64,000 nucleotides of DNA from Capra hircus. Taxonomy: Eukaryota > Chordata > Mammalia > Artiodactyla > Bovidae. The DNA lies in assembly GCF_001704415.2 (NCBI RefSeq), contig NC_030820.1, positions 41,708,036 through 41,772,035 on the forward strand, written 5' to 3'. How positions within the stretch are numbered: the stretch's first letter is position 1; each line of letters begins with the position of its first letter. Positions 10,965-21,509 of this stretch are shown here, piece by piece. A program made the translations under genes and the position numbers. The notes below the pieces were generated by a model. The model was not told the origin of the DNA. It worked only from the letters and a program-made list of their open reading frames with translations, and searched no databases.

Positions 10965-11165
10965 TTTAGTTAATGGAAGATAAAAATAAAAAAGCAAGTT
11001 TTCCAATTTCATAAAGTAAATGCCTCAGGGAAATCTGGAAGAATATCTTCATTCAATTTGGGCCAAACTGCACGATTATCTTTTGTTTATGTGTGTGGTC
11101 AGGAGCCTAGTGATGGCTTTATCACTGATATCTGAGGACCTGTTTTATTTGCTGTGAGTCAAGGC
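10965..11165. promoter_or_regulatory. Candidate conserved non-coding island
   Basis: A 200-base AT-rich, non-repetitive island in GC-richer surroundings. Words include TTTTAGTTAATGGAAGATAA, TTTCATAAAGTAAATGCC, TTCATTCAATTTGGGCC, ACGATTATCTTTTG and GATGGCTTTATCACTG. The style is that of a developmental enhancer. There is no alignment evidence. Confidence 0.3.
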
Positions 11166-11559
11166 AGGGGGTTAAATCGTGTTGTTCACGTGGGTCCAGG
11201 AATAGTGGAAAGAACAACTCTGTTCAGGGAAGCTGTTCCCTGCACGTCAAGCCAGTTCCTGCTGGGAACACACCTGGTTGCCTGTGAGGTGAACATCCTA
11301 TGACCCTCCTTGTATTTTTAACAGCTGAGATGGGATGGAAACGGGAACAAAGAGCACTTTGGTTTCTCACTCCTAACAAGAGGAGTGCCCTGGCTGCTCT
11401 GATCATCTCGGGAACTGCCTCCCCAGAAACATTTCTTCCCAGGAACCTCTCCCATCCTTTTCCTGATGAGGACCGAATGTGGTCCTGCCTGGAACAGGTG
11501 CAAAAATGGGCAGGTGCCTGACAGCTGGCAATTCCTGGTCACACTCAGGAGCTCGAAAC
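11166..11559. other. Single-copy stretch
   Basis: No gene or repeat was recognised. Frames on both strands are under 80 codons and featureless. Confidence 0.4.
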
Positions 11560-12216
11560 AGCAGTGTTTTCAAGTTTGTAAAATTACGAAAGGAAGCACT
11601 AGGAATCCATTATCATAGTCAGTTTGTTGAGAGTTCTAGATTTTTTACGCATTTACACAGACTCTTTTGGCAAACTGGAGGGGGTTGTTCATTTGGGGAG
11701 TTCTGGGAGTTGGTAATTGGTATCATAACCACCTTACTATTTTCCATTTACTGTGTCTTTTTCATTAAATATGTATCTTGGACTTGTGTCTACAATTTAT
11801 ACAAAGATCTCCCACATTCTTTTAAAGTATTGCCTTTTCTTCCCATATACCAATCTACAGAGACATTTAATAGAGTCATGTTTCCCATTTTCTTTACCCT
11901 GAACTGTCTGTTAGTATCTTTCTCTATTGAATTGTTTACTTTTATGTGAATCTAATTAGAATTTTACTCTACATTCTGGACATGAACACTTTGTTATATA
12001 TGCCACAAGAGCTTTTTCCCAGTCTCTCATCTTTCAGGGTATTTTATGTTGATTTTAGGTATGGGAAAAATATTAATTTTGATGTTGCCAAATTTATTTT
12101 CTTTTATAACAATTATGTCAATTGTGCTTTTAAAGAAAGCTTTCTATACCTTCTACTCTCAGTGATATATATGTTCTCTTATTTTGTATTTACTTAATTT
12201 TTGGTTTGAGTATAGG
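11560..12216 (-). mobile_element. L1 ORF2 fragment, antisense (left part)
   Basis: AT-rich sequence that reads on the minus strand as old L1 ORF2. It is the left part of an L1 that continues at about 13,206 after an inserted BovB. No intact frame remains. Confidence 0.65.
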
Positions 12217-13205
12217 GTTCAGTTCAGTTCATTTCAGTTGCTCAGTCGTGTCTAACTCTTTGCGACCCCATGAATCGCAGCATGCCAGGCCTCCCTGTCC
12301 ATCACCAACTCCCGGAGTTCACTCAGACTCATGTCCATCAAGTCAGTGATGCCATCCAGCCATCTCATCCTCTGTCATCCCCTTCTCCTCCTGCCCCCAA
12401 TCCCTCCCAGCATCAGGGTCTTTTCCAATGAGTCACCTCTTAGCATCAGGTGGCCAAAGTACTGGAGCTTCAGCTTCAGCATCATTCCTTCCAAAGAACA
12501 CCCAGGACTGATTTCCTTCAGAATGGACTGGTTGGATCTCCTTGCAGACCAAGGGATTCTCAAGAGTCTTCTCCAACACCACAGTTCAAAAGCATCAATT
12601 CTTTGGTGCTCAGCCTTCTTCACAGTCCAACTCTCACATCCATACATGACCATTGGAAAAACCATAGCCTTGACTAGACGGACCTTTGTTGGCTAAGCAA
12701 TGTCTCAGCTTTTGAATATTCTATCTAGGTTGATCATAACTTTCCTCCCAAGGAGTAAGCGTCTTTTAATTTCATGGCTGCAATCACCATCTGCAGTGAT
12801 TTTGGAGCCCCCCAAAATAAAGTCTGACACTGTTTCCACTGTTTCCCCATCTATTTCCCATGAAGTGGTGGGACCAGATGCCATGATCTTCATTTTCTGA
12901 ATGTTGAGCTTTAAGCCAACTTTTGTACTCTCCTCTTTCACTTTCATCAAGAGGCTTTTTAGTTCCTCTTGACTTTCTGCCATAAGGGTGGTGTCATCTG
13001 CATATCTGAGGTGATTGATATTTCTCCTGGCAATCTTGATTCCAGCTTGTGCTTCTCCCAGCCCAGCATTTCTCATGATGTATTCTGCATAAAAGTTAAA
13101 TAAGCAGGGTGACAACATACAGCCTTGATGTACTCCTTTTCCTATTTGGAACCAGTCTGTTGTTCCATGTCCAGTTCTAACTGTTGCTTCCTGACCTGCA
13201 TACAG
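12217..13205 (-). mobile_element. BovB LINE, antisense, inside L1
   Basis: A 5'-truncated BovB of about 990 bp on the minus strand, splitting an older L1. The TGAAC tail lies at its left end and the truncation point (LYAGQEA region) at about 13,200. The reverse-transcriptase motif YADD is at 12,993-13,004. The frame runs open from 13,118 to a TGA at 12,705-12,707, followed four codons later by an in-frame TAG at 12,693-12,695. It then stays open from 12,665 to 12,375. Confidence 0.95.
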
Positions 13206-13790
13206 GGTTAGACTTGTTTAATTCGTTTTCACATTCAATTACTTAATATACCTTTGTTTTTATGAGTAGTGTTACAAAGAGTCTAACAAAACAGAAGCCA
13301 AGTAGTCCAATATGGTTTTCATGATGGTTAACAATCATATAATTTGTTAGGTCAAGTCCACAATCATTATATAGTGTAGTAGGTCAAGTCCACATTCATT
13401 ATATATGACTTGAAATCTATTCTGACTATTCAGTGCGCGTTATCTTTTCCATATGAATTCTAGAATTAGCTTGTCCAGATCATGATAATTACTGTTGTGG
13501 TTTTAATTAGGATGCCGTGAATCTATAAACTAATCTTTGGAGAAATGACCTTGTGAAAATATTGAATCTTTCTATTCAAGTCCATGATAAATAACTTATT
13601 TTTTTCAGGCCTTCTTGGAGATTCTCTGAAAGCTTAGTAGCTCAAGAGGTGTGATAATTGCACATGGTTTCTAGCTTTAGGGTTATCATTTTATAATTTT
13701 GCTACTGTTATGAATGCAATCTTTTTTATTATACTGTCTTTTAATTTTTTTTCTACTAGATTGTTTTTAACAATAAAATACCTCACATCG
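13206..13790 (-). mobile_element. L1 ORF2 fragment, antisense (right part)
   Basis: This continues the L1 interrupted at 12,217. Antisense words such as AATTCTAGAATTAGCTTGTC, GTGAATCTATAAACTAATCT and ATTGAATCTTTCTATTCAAG follow the well-known ORF2 sequence (fully decayed). A direct repeat of about 20 bases (AGGTCAAGTCCACA.TCATTA) occurs at about 13,350 and 13,382. Confidence 0.75.
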
Positions 13791-14294
13791 GTGAAGGGGG
13801 TGAAATGTGCAGTTCCTGTATCAAGTGGAACAATACAAATACAGCAGATTCATTCGCCCTCAGGCAGTTAGACAAACTCCCTCCTAGGGAGGAAGGTGGG
13901 AGGTTTACTCTCTGCATGAATAGCTTTCCTTGTATGTCAGATACTCTAATATCAGAATTCAGTGAGCCAGCTAACCAGCAATTTTCTATTCCTGTCTATT
14001 GACTTGGCCCCTCAGTCAGCTCTGGTGCAGGAAGAGCCCTGGTTTAACAGCTGTTACAAAAGTATAAACATGATTGTACTGACAGCCTGCATACTTGGAC
14101 TCCACACACAGTCCCAGCAGGTGTGTTTTCAGCCCAGAGCTGAGTGTGTAGGTTGGGCCCCAGATCCTTGGGGGTCACACTCTGTAGGGCTACAGCAACA
14201 GGGAAAGGATGGGACATTCACCTGTGGGATATTTTCCTCCCATCTGTCTTCCACTGCCTGTTTCCCTCTGAAATGTTCCCTCTTAAATTGTTTG

Positions 14295-14296
<2 letters not shown>
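13791..14296. other. Single-copy stretch
   Basis: No recognisable gene or repeat. A purely hypothetical 122-codon plus frame (13,962-14,330) ends inside the adjacent (GT)n tract and is not credible as a gene. Confidence 0.45.

Positions 14297-14328
<32 letters not shown>
14297..14328 (+). repeat. (GT)16 microsatellite
   Basis: A perfect GT dinucleotide array of about 16 units. It is likely length-polymorphic in the population. Confidence 0.97.
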
Positions 14329-14331
<3 letters not shown>

Positions 14332-14414
14332 CATAAGCTCAGTCCTGCTGGCAATGGGTAAAGGCACTTAATTCTCAAAACCAGTTGTCAACATAAACTC
14401 TCATTTGTTCTTGT

Positions 14415-14497
14415 TATTGTTCAGTTGCTCAATCGTATCCAACTCTTCGCGACCCCAAGGACTGCAGCTGTCCAGGCTTCCCTGTCCTTCATTATCT
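14415..14497 (-). mobile_element. Older BovB, 3' piece, interrupted
   Basis: Antisense BovB 3' end (GTTCAGTTGCTCAATCGTAT to CCTGTCCTTCATTATCTT). Its continuation (CTCTCCCAGAGTTTGCTCAA onward) is found only after 15,722, so a younger BovB sits in between. Confidence 0.85.
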
Positions 14498-15721
14498 TCC
14501 AGTTCAGTTCAGTTCAGTTCAGTCACTCAGTCACGTCTGACTCTTTGCGACCCCATGAATCGCAGCACACCAGGCCTCCCTGTCCATCACCGACTCCCAG
14601 AGTTCACTCAAACTCATGTCCATCGAGTCAGTGATGCCGTCCAGCCATCTCATCCTCGGTCGTCCCCTTCTCCTCCTGCCCCCAATCCCTCCCAGCATCA
14701 GGGTATTTTCCAATGAGTCAACACTTCGCATGAGGTGGCCAAAGTACTGGAGTTTCAGCTTCAGCATCAGTCCTTCCAAGTAACACTCAGGACCAATCTC
14801 CTTTAGGATGGACTGGTTGGATCTCCTTGCAGGCCAAAGGACTCTCAAGAGTCTTCTCCAACACCACAGTTCAAAAGCATCAATTTTTTGGCGCTCAGCT
14901 TTCTTCACAGTCCAACTCTCACATCCATACATGACCACAGGAAAAACCATAGCCTTGACTAGACAGACCTTTGTTGGCTAAGTAATGTCTCTGCTTTTGA
15001 ATATGCTATCTAGGTTGGTCATAACTTTCCTTCCAAAGAGCAAGCATCTTTTAATTTCATGGCTGTAATTACCATCTGCAGTGATTTTGGAGCCCCGAAA
15101 AATAAAGTCTGACACTGGTTCCACTGTTTCCCCACCTATTTCCCATGAAGTGATGGGACCAGATGCCATGATCTTCGTTTTCTGAATGTTGAGCTTTAAG
15201 CCAACTTTTGTACTCTCCTCTTTCACTTTCATCAAGAGGCTTTTCAGTTCCTCTTGACTTTCTGCCATAAGGGTGGTGTCATCTGCATATCTGAGGTGAT
15301 TGATATTTCTCCCAGCAATCTTGATTCCAGCTTGTGCTTCTTCCAGTCCAGCATTTCTCATGATGTACTCTGCATATAAGTTAAATAAGCAGGGTGACAG
15401 TATACAGCCTTGACATATTCCTTTTCTTATTTGGAGCCAGTCTGTTGTTCCATGTCCAGTTCTAACTATTGCTTCCTGACCTGCATATAGGTTTCTCAAG
15501 AGGCAGGTGAGGTGGTCTGGTATTCCCATCTCTTTCAGAATTTTCCACAGTTTATTGTGATCCATACAGTCAAAGGCTTTAGTATAGTCAATAAAGCAGA
15601 AATAGATATTTTTCTGGAACTCTGTTGCTTTTTCAATGATCCAGCATATGTTGGCAATTTGATCTCTGGTTTCTTTGCCTTTTCTAAAACCAGCTTCAAC
15701 ATCTGGAAGTTCGCGGTTCAA
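14498..15721 (-). pseudogene. Young BovB inserted into an older BovB; RT remnant
   Basis: A 1.2 kb 5'-truncated BovB on the minus strand with a clean TGAAC-type tail (left). It encodes the C-terminal half of an RTE reverse transcriptase: motif A context FIDYTKAFDCMDH, the YADD motif at 15,278-15,289, and the C-terminal CESWTVKKAE and ELWCWRRLLRV segments. The frame is continuously open from the junction down to a single TAG at 14,978-14,980, then open again in the same frame to about 14,531. Full-length BovB is about 3.2 kb, so endonuclease and N-terminal RT are missing and the copy cannot be autonomous. Confidence 0.92.
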
Positions 15722-15966
15722 CTGTAAACTCTCTCCCAGAGTTTGCTCAAATTCATGTCCATTGAGGATGAGATCCAACCCTCTCATCCTCTGTTGTCCC
15801 CTTCTCCTCCTGCCTTCAATCTTTCCCAGAATCAGGGCCTTTTCCAATGAGTCAGTTCTTTGCAACAGGTGGCCAGAGTATTGGAGCTTCAGCTTTAGCA
15901 TCAGTCCTTCCAATGAAAATTCAGGGTTGCTTTCTTTTAGGCTTGACTCTTTTGATCTCCTTATTA
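15722..15966 (-). mobile_element. Older BovB, upstream piece
   Basis: Antisense continuation of the copy begun at 14,415 (positions match the element just upstream of its 3' end). It includes LKLKLQYSGHLLQRTDSLEK on the minus strand. This piece shares an open frame with the inserted younger BovB (minus frame 15,913 to 14,978, 311 codons), giving a chimeric ORF. Confidence 0.88.
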
Positions 15967-16215
15967 ATCTGTCACTTTACCCATCTCATGACGCTTCGGG
16001 GCTACTGTCATTTTCTGGTGACTGTGAACCTGAGGCTGTTTCCACCCGTTTCTCAGCCTCTTGGTGTTTATTCTTCTCTGTTTCCCCTCTTGACACTCTT
16101 TACACAGGTTCCATTGTCTTGATCCTTTCTCTCTTACCCACTTTTAGATATTTATATTTTATGAATATTATTATCTACTGTAAGTACTGCTTTAATACTT
16201 CTTTCACATGGCATT
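15967..16215. other. Unassigned stretch
   Basis: Pyrimidine-rich then AT-rich sequence between BovB and L1. It may be decayed L1, but no clear family pattern is visible. Confidence 0.35.
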
Positions 16216-16790
16216 TCATCTCTATTTTAACAGATTTATGAAAGTATAACTTAAACACTATGAAATTCACGCTTTGTAAAAGTCAGTGATTTTTAATAAG
16301 ATTACAGAGCTGTACAGCCCTCACCACAATCCAGTCTTAGAACATGTCCATCTTCATGAGAAGAGCCCCCATGGCTGTTTCCATCCATTCCCCTCTGGCC
16401 CCTGCACCAGACAACCACTGCCTCTTCTGGACATTTCATATGGTAGAGTCATTCAACACGCAGTCTTTGAAGTCTGATTCCTTCCATGTCCAGGTCTATC
16501 TGTGTCAGAATGTGTGTCAGTGTTTCATCCCTTCTTGTAGTCAAATAATATTCCACTGTATGGATAGCCAACATTTTTATCTAGTCACCAGTTCCTGGGC
16601 ATTTGGACCATCTCTGTTTGTCACGAGCAATGGTGCTATAGAAATTTGCAAACGTGTCTTTGGGTGGACATATCTTTTCATGTCTTCTGAATTGATGCCT
16701 AGTTATAGAATGGCTGAGTCATGTGTAAAATCGATATGTGACTTAATAAGCTGCCAAACTGTTTTCCAAAGTGGCTCTGCTGTCTTGTAA
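16216..16790 (-). mobile_element. L1 3' UTR/ORF2 end, antisense
   Basis: Antisense words TATGAAATTCACGCTTTGTA, CATATGGTAGAGTCATTCAA, AATAATATTCCACTGTATGG and TGCCAAACTGTTTTCCAAAG are typical of the end of old mammalian L1 elements. It is heavily substituted. Confidence 0.8.
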
Positions 16791-16984
16791 CAGAAAGTGA
16801 GCCCTGGCCCTTTGGGGTCTGCACAGATCTTGGGTGGTTGCTGTCAGAATTGGATAGGATGGTATGATACCTAACTGATGTCCAGAGAGTTAGAGAGTTG
16901 GTCTATGTGGGAAACTGCACCCATTTGGTGTCATAAGTATTAGGAGTAGCAATAGCTCAGAGAAGAAAACTCTTACAGTCTCTC
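16791..16984. other. Unassigned insert between L1 pieces
   Basis: About 190 bases of unidentified sequence lie between two antisense L1 fragments. It may be an older inserted element. No termini or duplications are evident. Confidence 0.3.
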
Positions 16985-17160
16985 ACCTTTAAACACCATG
17001 CCAATTGTAAGTTTTTTATAGGTTTCCTTTATCAAATTGAGAAAATTCCTTCTATGTTTTACTTGTTTTAAATCAAAGATTTTAATCAAAGATTTATTAT
17101 TTGCTTTCCTCAATTTTTTATTAAAAAAATTAGCATCAGTTGTACCAAAAAAAGATGAGG
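16985..17160 (-). mobile_element. L1 ORF2 fragment, antisense
   Basis: TTTAAACACCATGCCAATTG, GGTTTCCTTTATCAAATTGA and GAAAATTCCTTCTATGTTTT is the familiar antisense ORF2 run. It is AT-rich and decayed at the right. Confidence 0.65.
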
Positions 17161-17183
17161 TTTCTGTTTCTTATTTACCTCTT

Positions 17184-17722
17184 CAGTTCAGTTCAGTCGC
17201 TCAGTCGTGTCCGACTCTTTGCGACCCCATGAATAGCAGCACGCCAGGCCTCCCTGTCCATCACCATCTCCCAGAGTTCACTCAGACTCACGTCCATCGA
17301 GTCGGCGATGCCATCCAGCCATCTCATCCTCGGTCGTCCCCTTCTCCTCCTGCCCCCAATCCCTCCCAGCATCAGAGTCTTTTCCAATGAGTCAACTCTT
17401 GGCATGAGGTGGCCAAAGTACTGGAGTTTCAGCTTTAGTATCATTCCTTCCAAAGAAATCCCAAGGTTGATCTCCTTCAGAATGGACTCTTTGGATCACC
17501 TTGCAGTCCAAAGGACTCTCAAGAGTCTTCTCCAACACCACAGTTCAAAAGCATCAATTCTTCGGTGCTTAGCCTTCTTCATAGTCCAACTCTCACATCC
17601 ATACATGACCACAGGAAAAACCATAGCCTTGACTAGATGGACCTTAGTGGGCAAAGTAATGTCTCTGCTTTTGAATATGCTATCTAGGTTGCTCATAACT
17701 TTTCTTCCAAGGAGTAAGAGTG
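17184..17722 (-). mobile_element. BovB LINE 3' fragment, antisense
   Basis: A 540-bp 5'-truncated BovB with its TGAAC tail at the left edge. The minus frames 17,453-17,193 and 17,765-17,496 encode two overlapping parts of the C-terminal region in different frames, so at least one small indel is present. At the codon where the 12.7 and 15.0 kb copies carry TAG, this copy keeps the sense codon. Confidence 0.95.
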
Positions 17723-17783
17723 TTGAGTCTAATTTTACTCTTTCTGGAGTACAGCCTGTAATCATTGTAAAGAATGACTCTTT

Positions 17784-17801
17784 AAAAAAAAGGGGGGGGG
17801 G
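17784..17801 (+). repeat. A8-G10 homopolymer junction
   Basis: Eight A followed by ten G, then AAAGAGAGCGAG. It lies just beyond the truncated end of the BovB copy. Confidence 0.9.
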
Positions 17802-18289
17802 AAAGAGAGCGAGATTCTTTAACGTGGTGGTAAATTTTCTGAATTTTTTTATTTTGAGCGAATTTTATGAACACTTCCGTTGGAGTAAGACCACACTGAG
17901 CTACAGAATTTCAGTTTCATGGTCTTGTTTTCTTCCCCACCTTGTTTGGGTGTATTTCTCTGTTGTTTTCTTGTTGATGAGAGAGATTCTGATGGTAATC
18001 AAATCCTCACTCATCTCTTACCACCACCACCACACAGAGCACTTAGGACATCTCTCTATTCCTAGTTTCCTAAAATCCTGTCCACTGTATCTTATTTCAT
18101 GCCCCATACACAGCACTCAGTGGGCCATTTTGGTCTAAGTCCCACCTTGCCCAGCTCTGGAAATGTTTAATTTCGAACATTGCCCTCCATGTTTTTCTGT
18201 CCTCTTCCTGTGACTCTCCTATGAGATCATTTAACCTTTATTAACTGAAAGGTAGCAGAGTAGCAAAGCATTTGAAACTCGGTGGCACG
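17802..18289. other. Single-copy AT-rich stretch
   Basis: No gene or family-level repeat was seen. A short CCACCACCACCACA run lies at about 18,021. The right half shows enhancer-like word content that grades into the next feature. Confidence 0.4.
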
Positions 18290-18460
18290 AGAAAGAACAG
18301 GCCAATATGCCTGGAATCTCTATCAGTTCAAGGCAATAAGCCTCAACTAAATGTCCGGGGAAGGGTGTCAAGAAGTAATTAAACTCCCAATCATAAATTG
18401 ACTTGTGGAAGATTAAACTTTCAGGGACAGCTTGAGATTGATGTTACAGTTCATGGGAAG
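18290..18460. promoter_or_regulatory. Candidate conserved non-coding island
   Basis: A non-repetitive, AT-rich block with homeodomain-type cores: AGAAGTAATTAAACTCCC, AATCATAAATTGAC and AGATTAAACTTTC, beside GTTCAAGGCAATAAGCC. It resembles conserved developmental enhancers. Conservation is untested. Confidence 0.35.
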
Positions 18461-18829
18461 CATGCTCATTTTTTTTCTTTCAACCATTTATAAACCACCC
18501 ACTGCTTCCTGAGGCTCTTGCTCCGATAGATGAGTTTGCCACAGGGTGTGTAAGAATTCTCCAGATTATTGCAAAATTTCTTGATTACTGCCTTTCTCTT
18601 AGTATTGGTGCTTCTTTCTGTTTGTGATGGGTTTGCTTTCTTTTCCTTTCTGAGATACATCCGTTGACACATGGAAATACATCACCAGCATAATTCTATA
18701 ACCAAGCTTTGCTGGTGAAAAACCACTTATTCATTCTAGGACATGTTTGAGGTTTCAACAAGAAGCAACTGGAGATTTATTAAGTACATCGATTGTTCAT
18801 TTATCACATGTACAGGTCCAATTTGGTTA
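18461..18829. other. Single-copy AT-rich stretch
   Basis: It contains a 68-codon minus frame (18,466-18,672) rich in Lys/Arg that I do not recognise and consider accidental. It may be part of the same conserved block as the preceding island. Confidence 0.4.
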
Positions 18830-18948
18830 GTTTCTTTCTTTTTTCTTTTTTTTGCCACATTGTGTGGTTTGCAGGGTCTTAGTTCCCTGACCAGGGATCG
18901 AACCCTCTGCACTGAAAGTCCTAACCACTGGGCCACCAGGGAATTCCC
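18830..18948 (-). mobile_element. CHR-type SINE, antisense
   Basis: A T-rich tail, TTGCCACATTGTGTGGTTTG, TAGTTCCCTGACCAGGGATC, CCTAACCACTGGGCCACCAG and GGAATTCCC: the antisense tRNA-Glu SINE of the CHR group, moderately diverged. Confidence 0.9.
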
Positions 18949-19534
18949 TGCTTATTTTCAATATTGCCTCTCTCTGGGGGTTGAACTGAGTTGCTTTTTA
19001 CTGCATCCATTCTCACAGAGATAATGAATTGCATTATCACTCATGGATGAGCCAGGGTCCATGGTGGGTTGGAAGGGCAACCCAGTCTTCCTGGCCTCTT
19101 GACAGCCCCCCCACCCCAGCACTTGGCCTGCAGCCCCCACGCCTGCCCCTCAGGCTCCTCCTGCAACCTTTGCCTATAATTCCTGCTTGATCCCATACTT
19201 TCTGAGCCGACACCTCCTATAAGGCATACTTCAAAGCCCTCTTGCCCAGAAAGTCTTCTCTGAGCTTGTTTCTCTGGAATTTCTCTTATCTCAACTTGCA
19301 TAACATTTGCAGGCTAAAAAGCAAAACAAAAACCTGATTCACAATATCCTCTCCCTGTCTACAGACAGTGGACCCAGAGATCCTCACAAGGGTCTATCAT
19401 CCACTGTGTTTTCTATATAAAACATTTTGGACAGTTTCCTGTTTCCTCTAAAAGTTCTTGTTTCCTTAACTGTTTACTTTTACAGGGAAGAAAGCTCAAC
19501 TTTTATTTGAAAGACCTTTGTCTCAAGCCCGCGT

Positions 19535-19690
19535 CCACCCTTACTAGGTGGCAGCTTATCTGGGCCTCAGTTTTCTCATCATTTGATGAGAAAGCAAGAA
19601 AAACGTCATAGGGTTATTGTTAAAACTCAGAGAAAAGGCTGCATGTGAAGAATCTGTAGGGGCTACAATGGGTAACACCCATGGGACATA
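19535..19690 (+). mobile_element. MIR SINE relic
   Basis: TTACTAGGTGGCAGCTTATCTGGGCCTCAGTTTTCTCATC followed by TCATAGGGTTATTGTTAAAA keeps the order of the MIR core (in pieces of up to 20 bases it matches CCTCAGTTTCCTCATC and CATAGGGTTGTTGTGAGGA). Ancient and diverged. Confidence 0.7.
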
Positions 19691-19854
19691 TTTAGGTCTC
19701 CTCTTACACTGTAGAGAAAGGGCACTGAGAGTCCTGTGCCTCACCACACGTCTGCATCACGTCTCCTCATCACATCTGTAGAAGTTAGAACTGCAAGGCA
19801 ATGTCTCTCTCTACACAGCAATGAGCACATGCACCACGAAAAAGGCTCAGGACC

Positions 19855-19995
19855 TGGGGTCATCAGATGGTTCACATCTTAAACCTGCCACTTCTCAGTG
19901 TGCGATCCTGCAAAGCTGCTTGACTCACCTCAATTGATTCATCTATAAAATGGATGTGACAGCAGCAAGGCTAAGCAAGACAAGCCTAGACTGAG
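19855..19995 (+). mobile_element. MIR SINE relic
   Basis: CTGCCACTTCTCAGTGTGCG, GCTTGACTCACCTCAATTGA and TTCATCTATAAAATGGATGT follow the MIR core in order. Diverged. Confidence 0.65.
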
Positions 19996-20424
19996 GACTA
20001 AGCTGCCCTCCCAGCCCCCTTGCCGTGATGTGGGGACTCGCTCCTGGGAAGCAGTGCATGCTGCTCTCTGGCCATATATTTTCCTCCAAGATCTCAGCAC
20101 TTCCTCTTTCTCCCCCACAACTGCATCAGTCAGCTTTCACTGCATAACAAATCACCCCAAATTCAGGGGCCAAAGTAAGTCCTGAGGCCAGCCTGGATTC
20201 AAGCCTGGGGAAGTAGTGTCCTGCTGCTGATGGGCAAGTGGGGAAGAATCAAGACCATTTCTGCAGTTGACCACAGCTTTGGGGACCATGCGTTGAAGAG
20301 GGTGGTGCCACAAACCTCCCTGCTGATGCATTTGAGTACTGTGTGCCCGGAGGGTGGGGTTATTTATCAGAGCATCCTAGGTCTCCTGATTCCTGCAGTG
20401 TGAAGGAGAACTCTTGGCTCACAG

Positions 20425-20510
20425 AGCTTTCATCAGGCTGAACAAGGCAAGCTCTGGCAAGCTCTTAGAACAGTGTCCTGCCTATGCACAGGACATGGTG
20501 ACTACTTGAT
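20425..20510 (+). mobile_element. MIR 3'-part relic
   Basis: CAAGCTCTTAGAACAGTGTCCTG...CACAGGACATGGTGACTACTTGA is reminiscent of the MIR 3' region (CTTAGAACAGTGCCTGGCAC). Weak but in register. Confidence 0.45.
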
Positions 20511-20951
20511 TATTTGTTTTATTCTTGCTGTTTATATTATTAGTATTGTTATTAGAGACTTATGACAAACAGGCCCCTAACAGAACCCTAATTATGTGTC
20601 TTGAGGGTCATGTGGTTCTGGAGTCCCACACCTGGCAGAGTTTATGTGAGGTGCTTGATAAATGCTCCTGAGCCAGCTCTGTCTCTGCTACTGCAGGCCC
20701 AGAGGGCATCTGCACAGCAACCTTTCTCCAAAGCTGCAGGGGCTTTGTCCTTCTCTCACTACAAGCCCAAGACTCTCCCTAGACTTTGCTGCTGACCCAG
20801 AGAAGACTTCAGCAGCAGACAGAGAGGAGAAGTCAGACCACTCTTGGTGAGAATCAGAAAGATGTTGGGGCAGTAACATAATTTCTAAACCAAAGAATAA
20901 TTAATGTTGAGCAAAAGTTAAACAAGCACGCATACACAGGGTAAGACTCCA

Positions 20952-21161
20952 AGGTGAAAGTGAAGTCGCTCAGTCGTGTCTGACTCTTTGCGACCCCAAG
21001 GACTGTAGCCTACCAGGCTCTTCCATCCATGGGATTTTCCAGGCAAGAGTACTGGAGTGGGTTGCCATTTCCTTCTCCAGGGGATCTTCCCAACCCAGGG
21101 ATCGAACTCAGGTATCCGGCATTGTAAGCAGATGCTTTACCATCTGAGCCACAGGAAGACC
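20952..21161 (-). mobile_element. SINE Bov-tA, antisense, with target-site duplication
   Basis: A full-length Bov-tA on the minus strand. It is bracketed by near-identical repeats around 20,934-20,951 and 21,165-21,183, both containing CAGGGTAAGACTCCA. This fixes the element's ends and indicates a fairly recent insertion. Confidence 0.97.
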
Positions 21162-21184
21162 GCACACGCAGGGTAAGACTCCAG

Positions 21185-21496
21185 GGGACGTGCTAAATGC
21201 GTGCGTCCTTTTATATAAAAGCTAATCTGTGCTGTGCAGTCCAGGATGTGGTGCCTTCCCAGGAAGCAGGGAGTTGCTGAGGGGAGGGCATGAAGCCTCC
21301 TGGGTGCTACTGATATTCTGACTCTTGATTCGGGAGCTGGTCACACAGCTGTGTCCTGCTTGTGAAAACTCATCAAGCTTTTCATTTACGACCTGGGCAC
21401 TTGCTGTATATATAATACATATCAGTCAAATGTTGAAAATGAATGTATGCTTTGATCATTTGTAACTCGTAGGGTTATTTGTATGTTAATGTTAGT
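21185..21496. other. Single-copy stretch
   Basis: No gene or repeat was recognised. The sequence is AT-rich after 21,380. Confidence 0.4.
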
Positions 21497-21509
21497 AATA
21501 CAATAAATA

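Larger units (their letters stand above)
18949..20928. other. 2 kb mainly single-copy stretch with MIR relics
   Basis: No exon was recognised. Three plus-strand MIR relics are listed separately. The 20,600-20,870 part has overlapping frames of about 60 codons on both strands without domains. Confidence 0.45.

Noticed and set aside
18466..18672. 68-codon Lys/Arg-rich minus ORF
   Set aside because: Composition follows from AT-rich sequence; no start context, domain or neighbour supports a gene.
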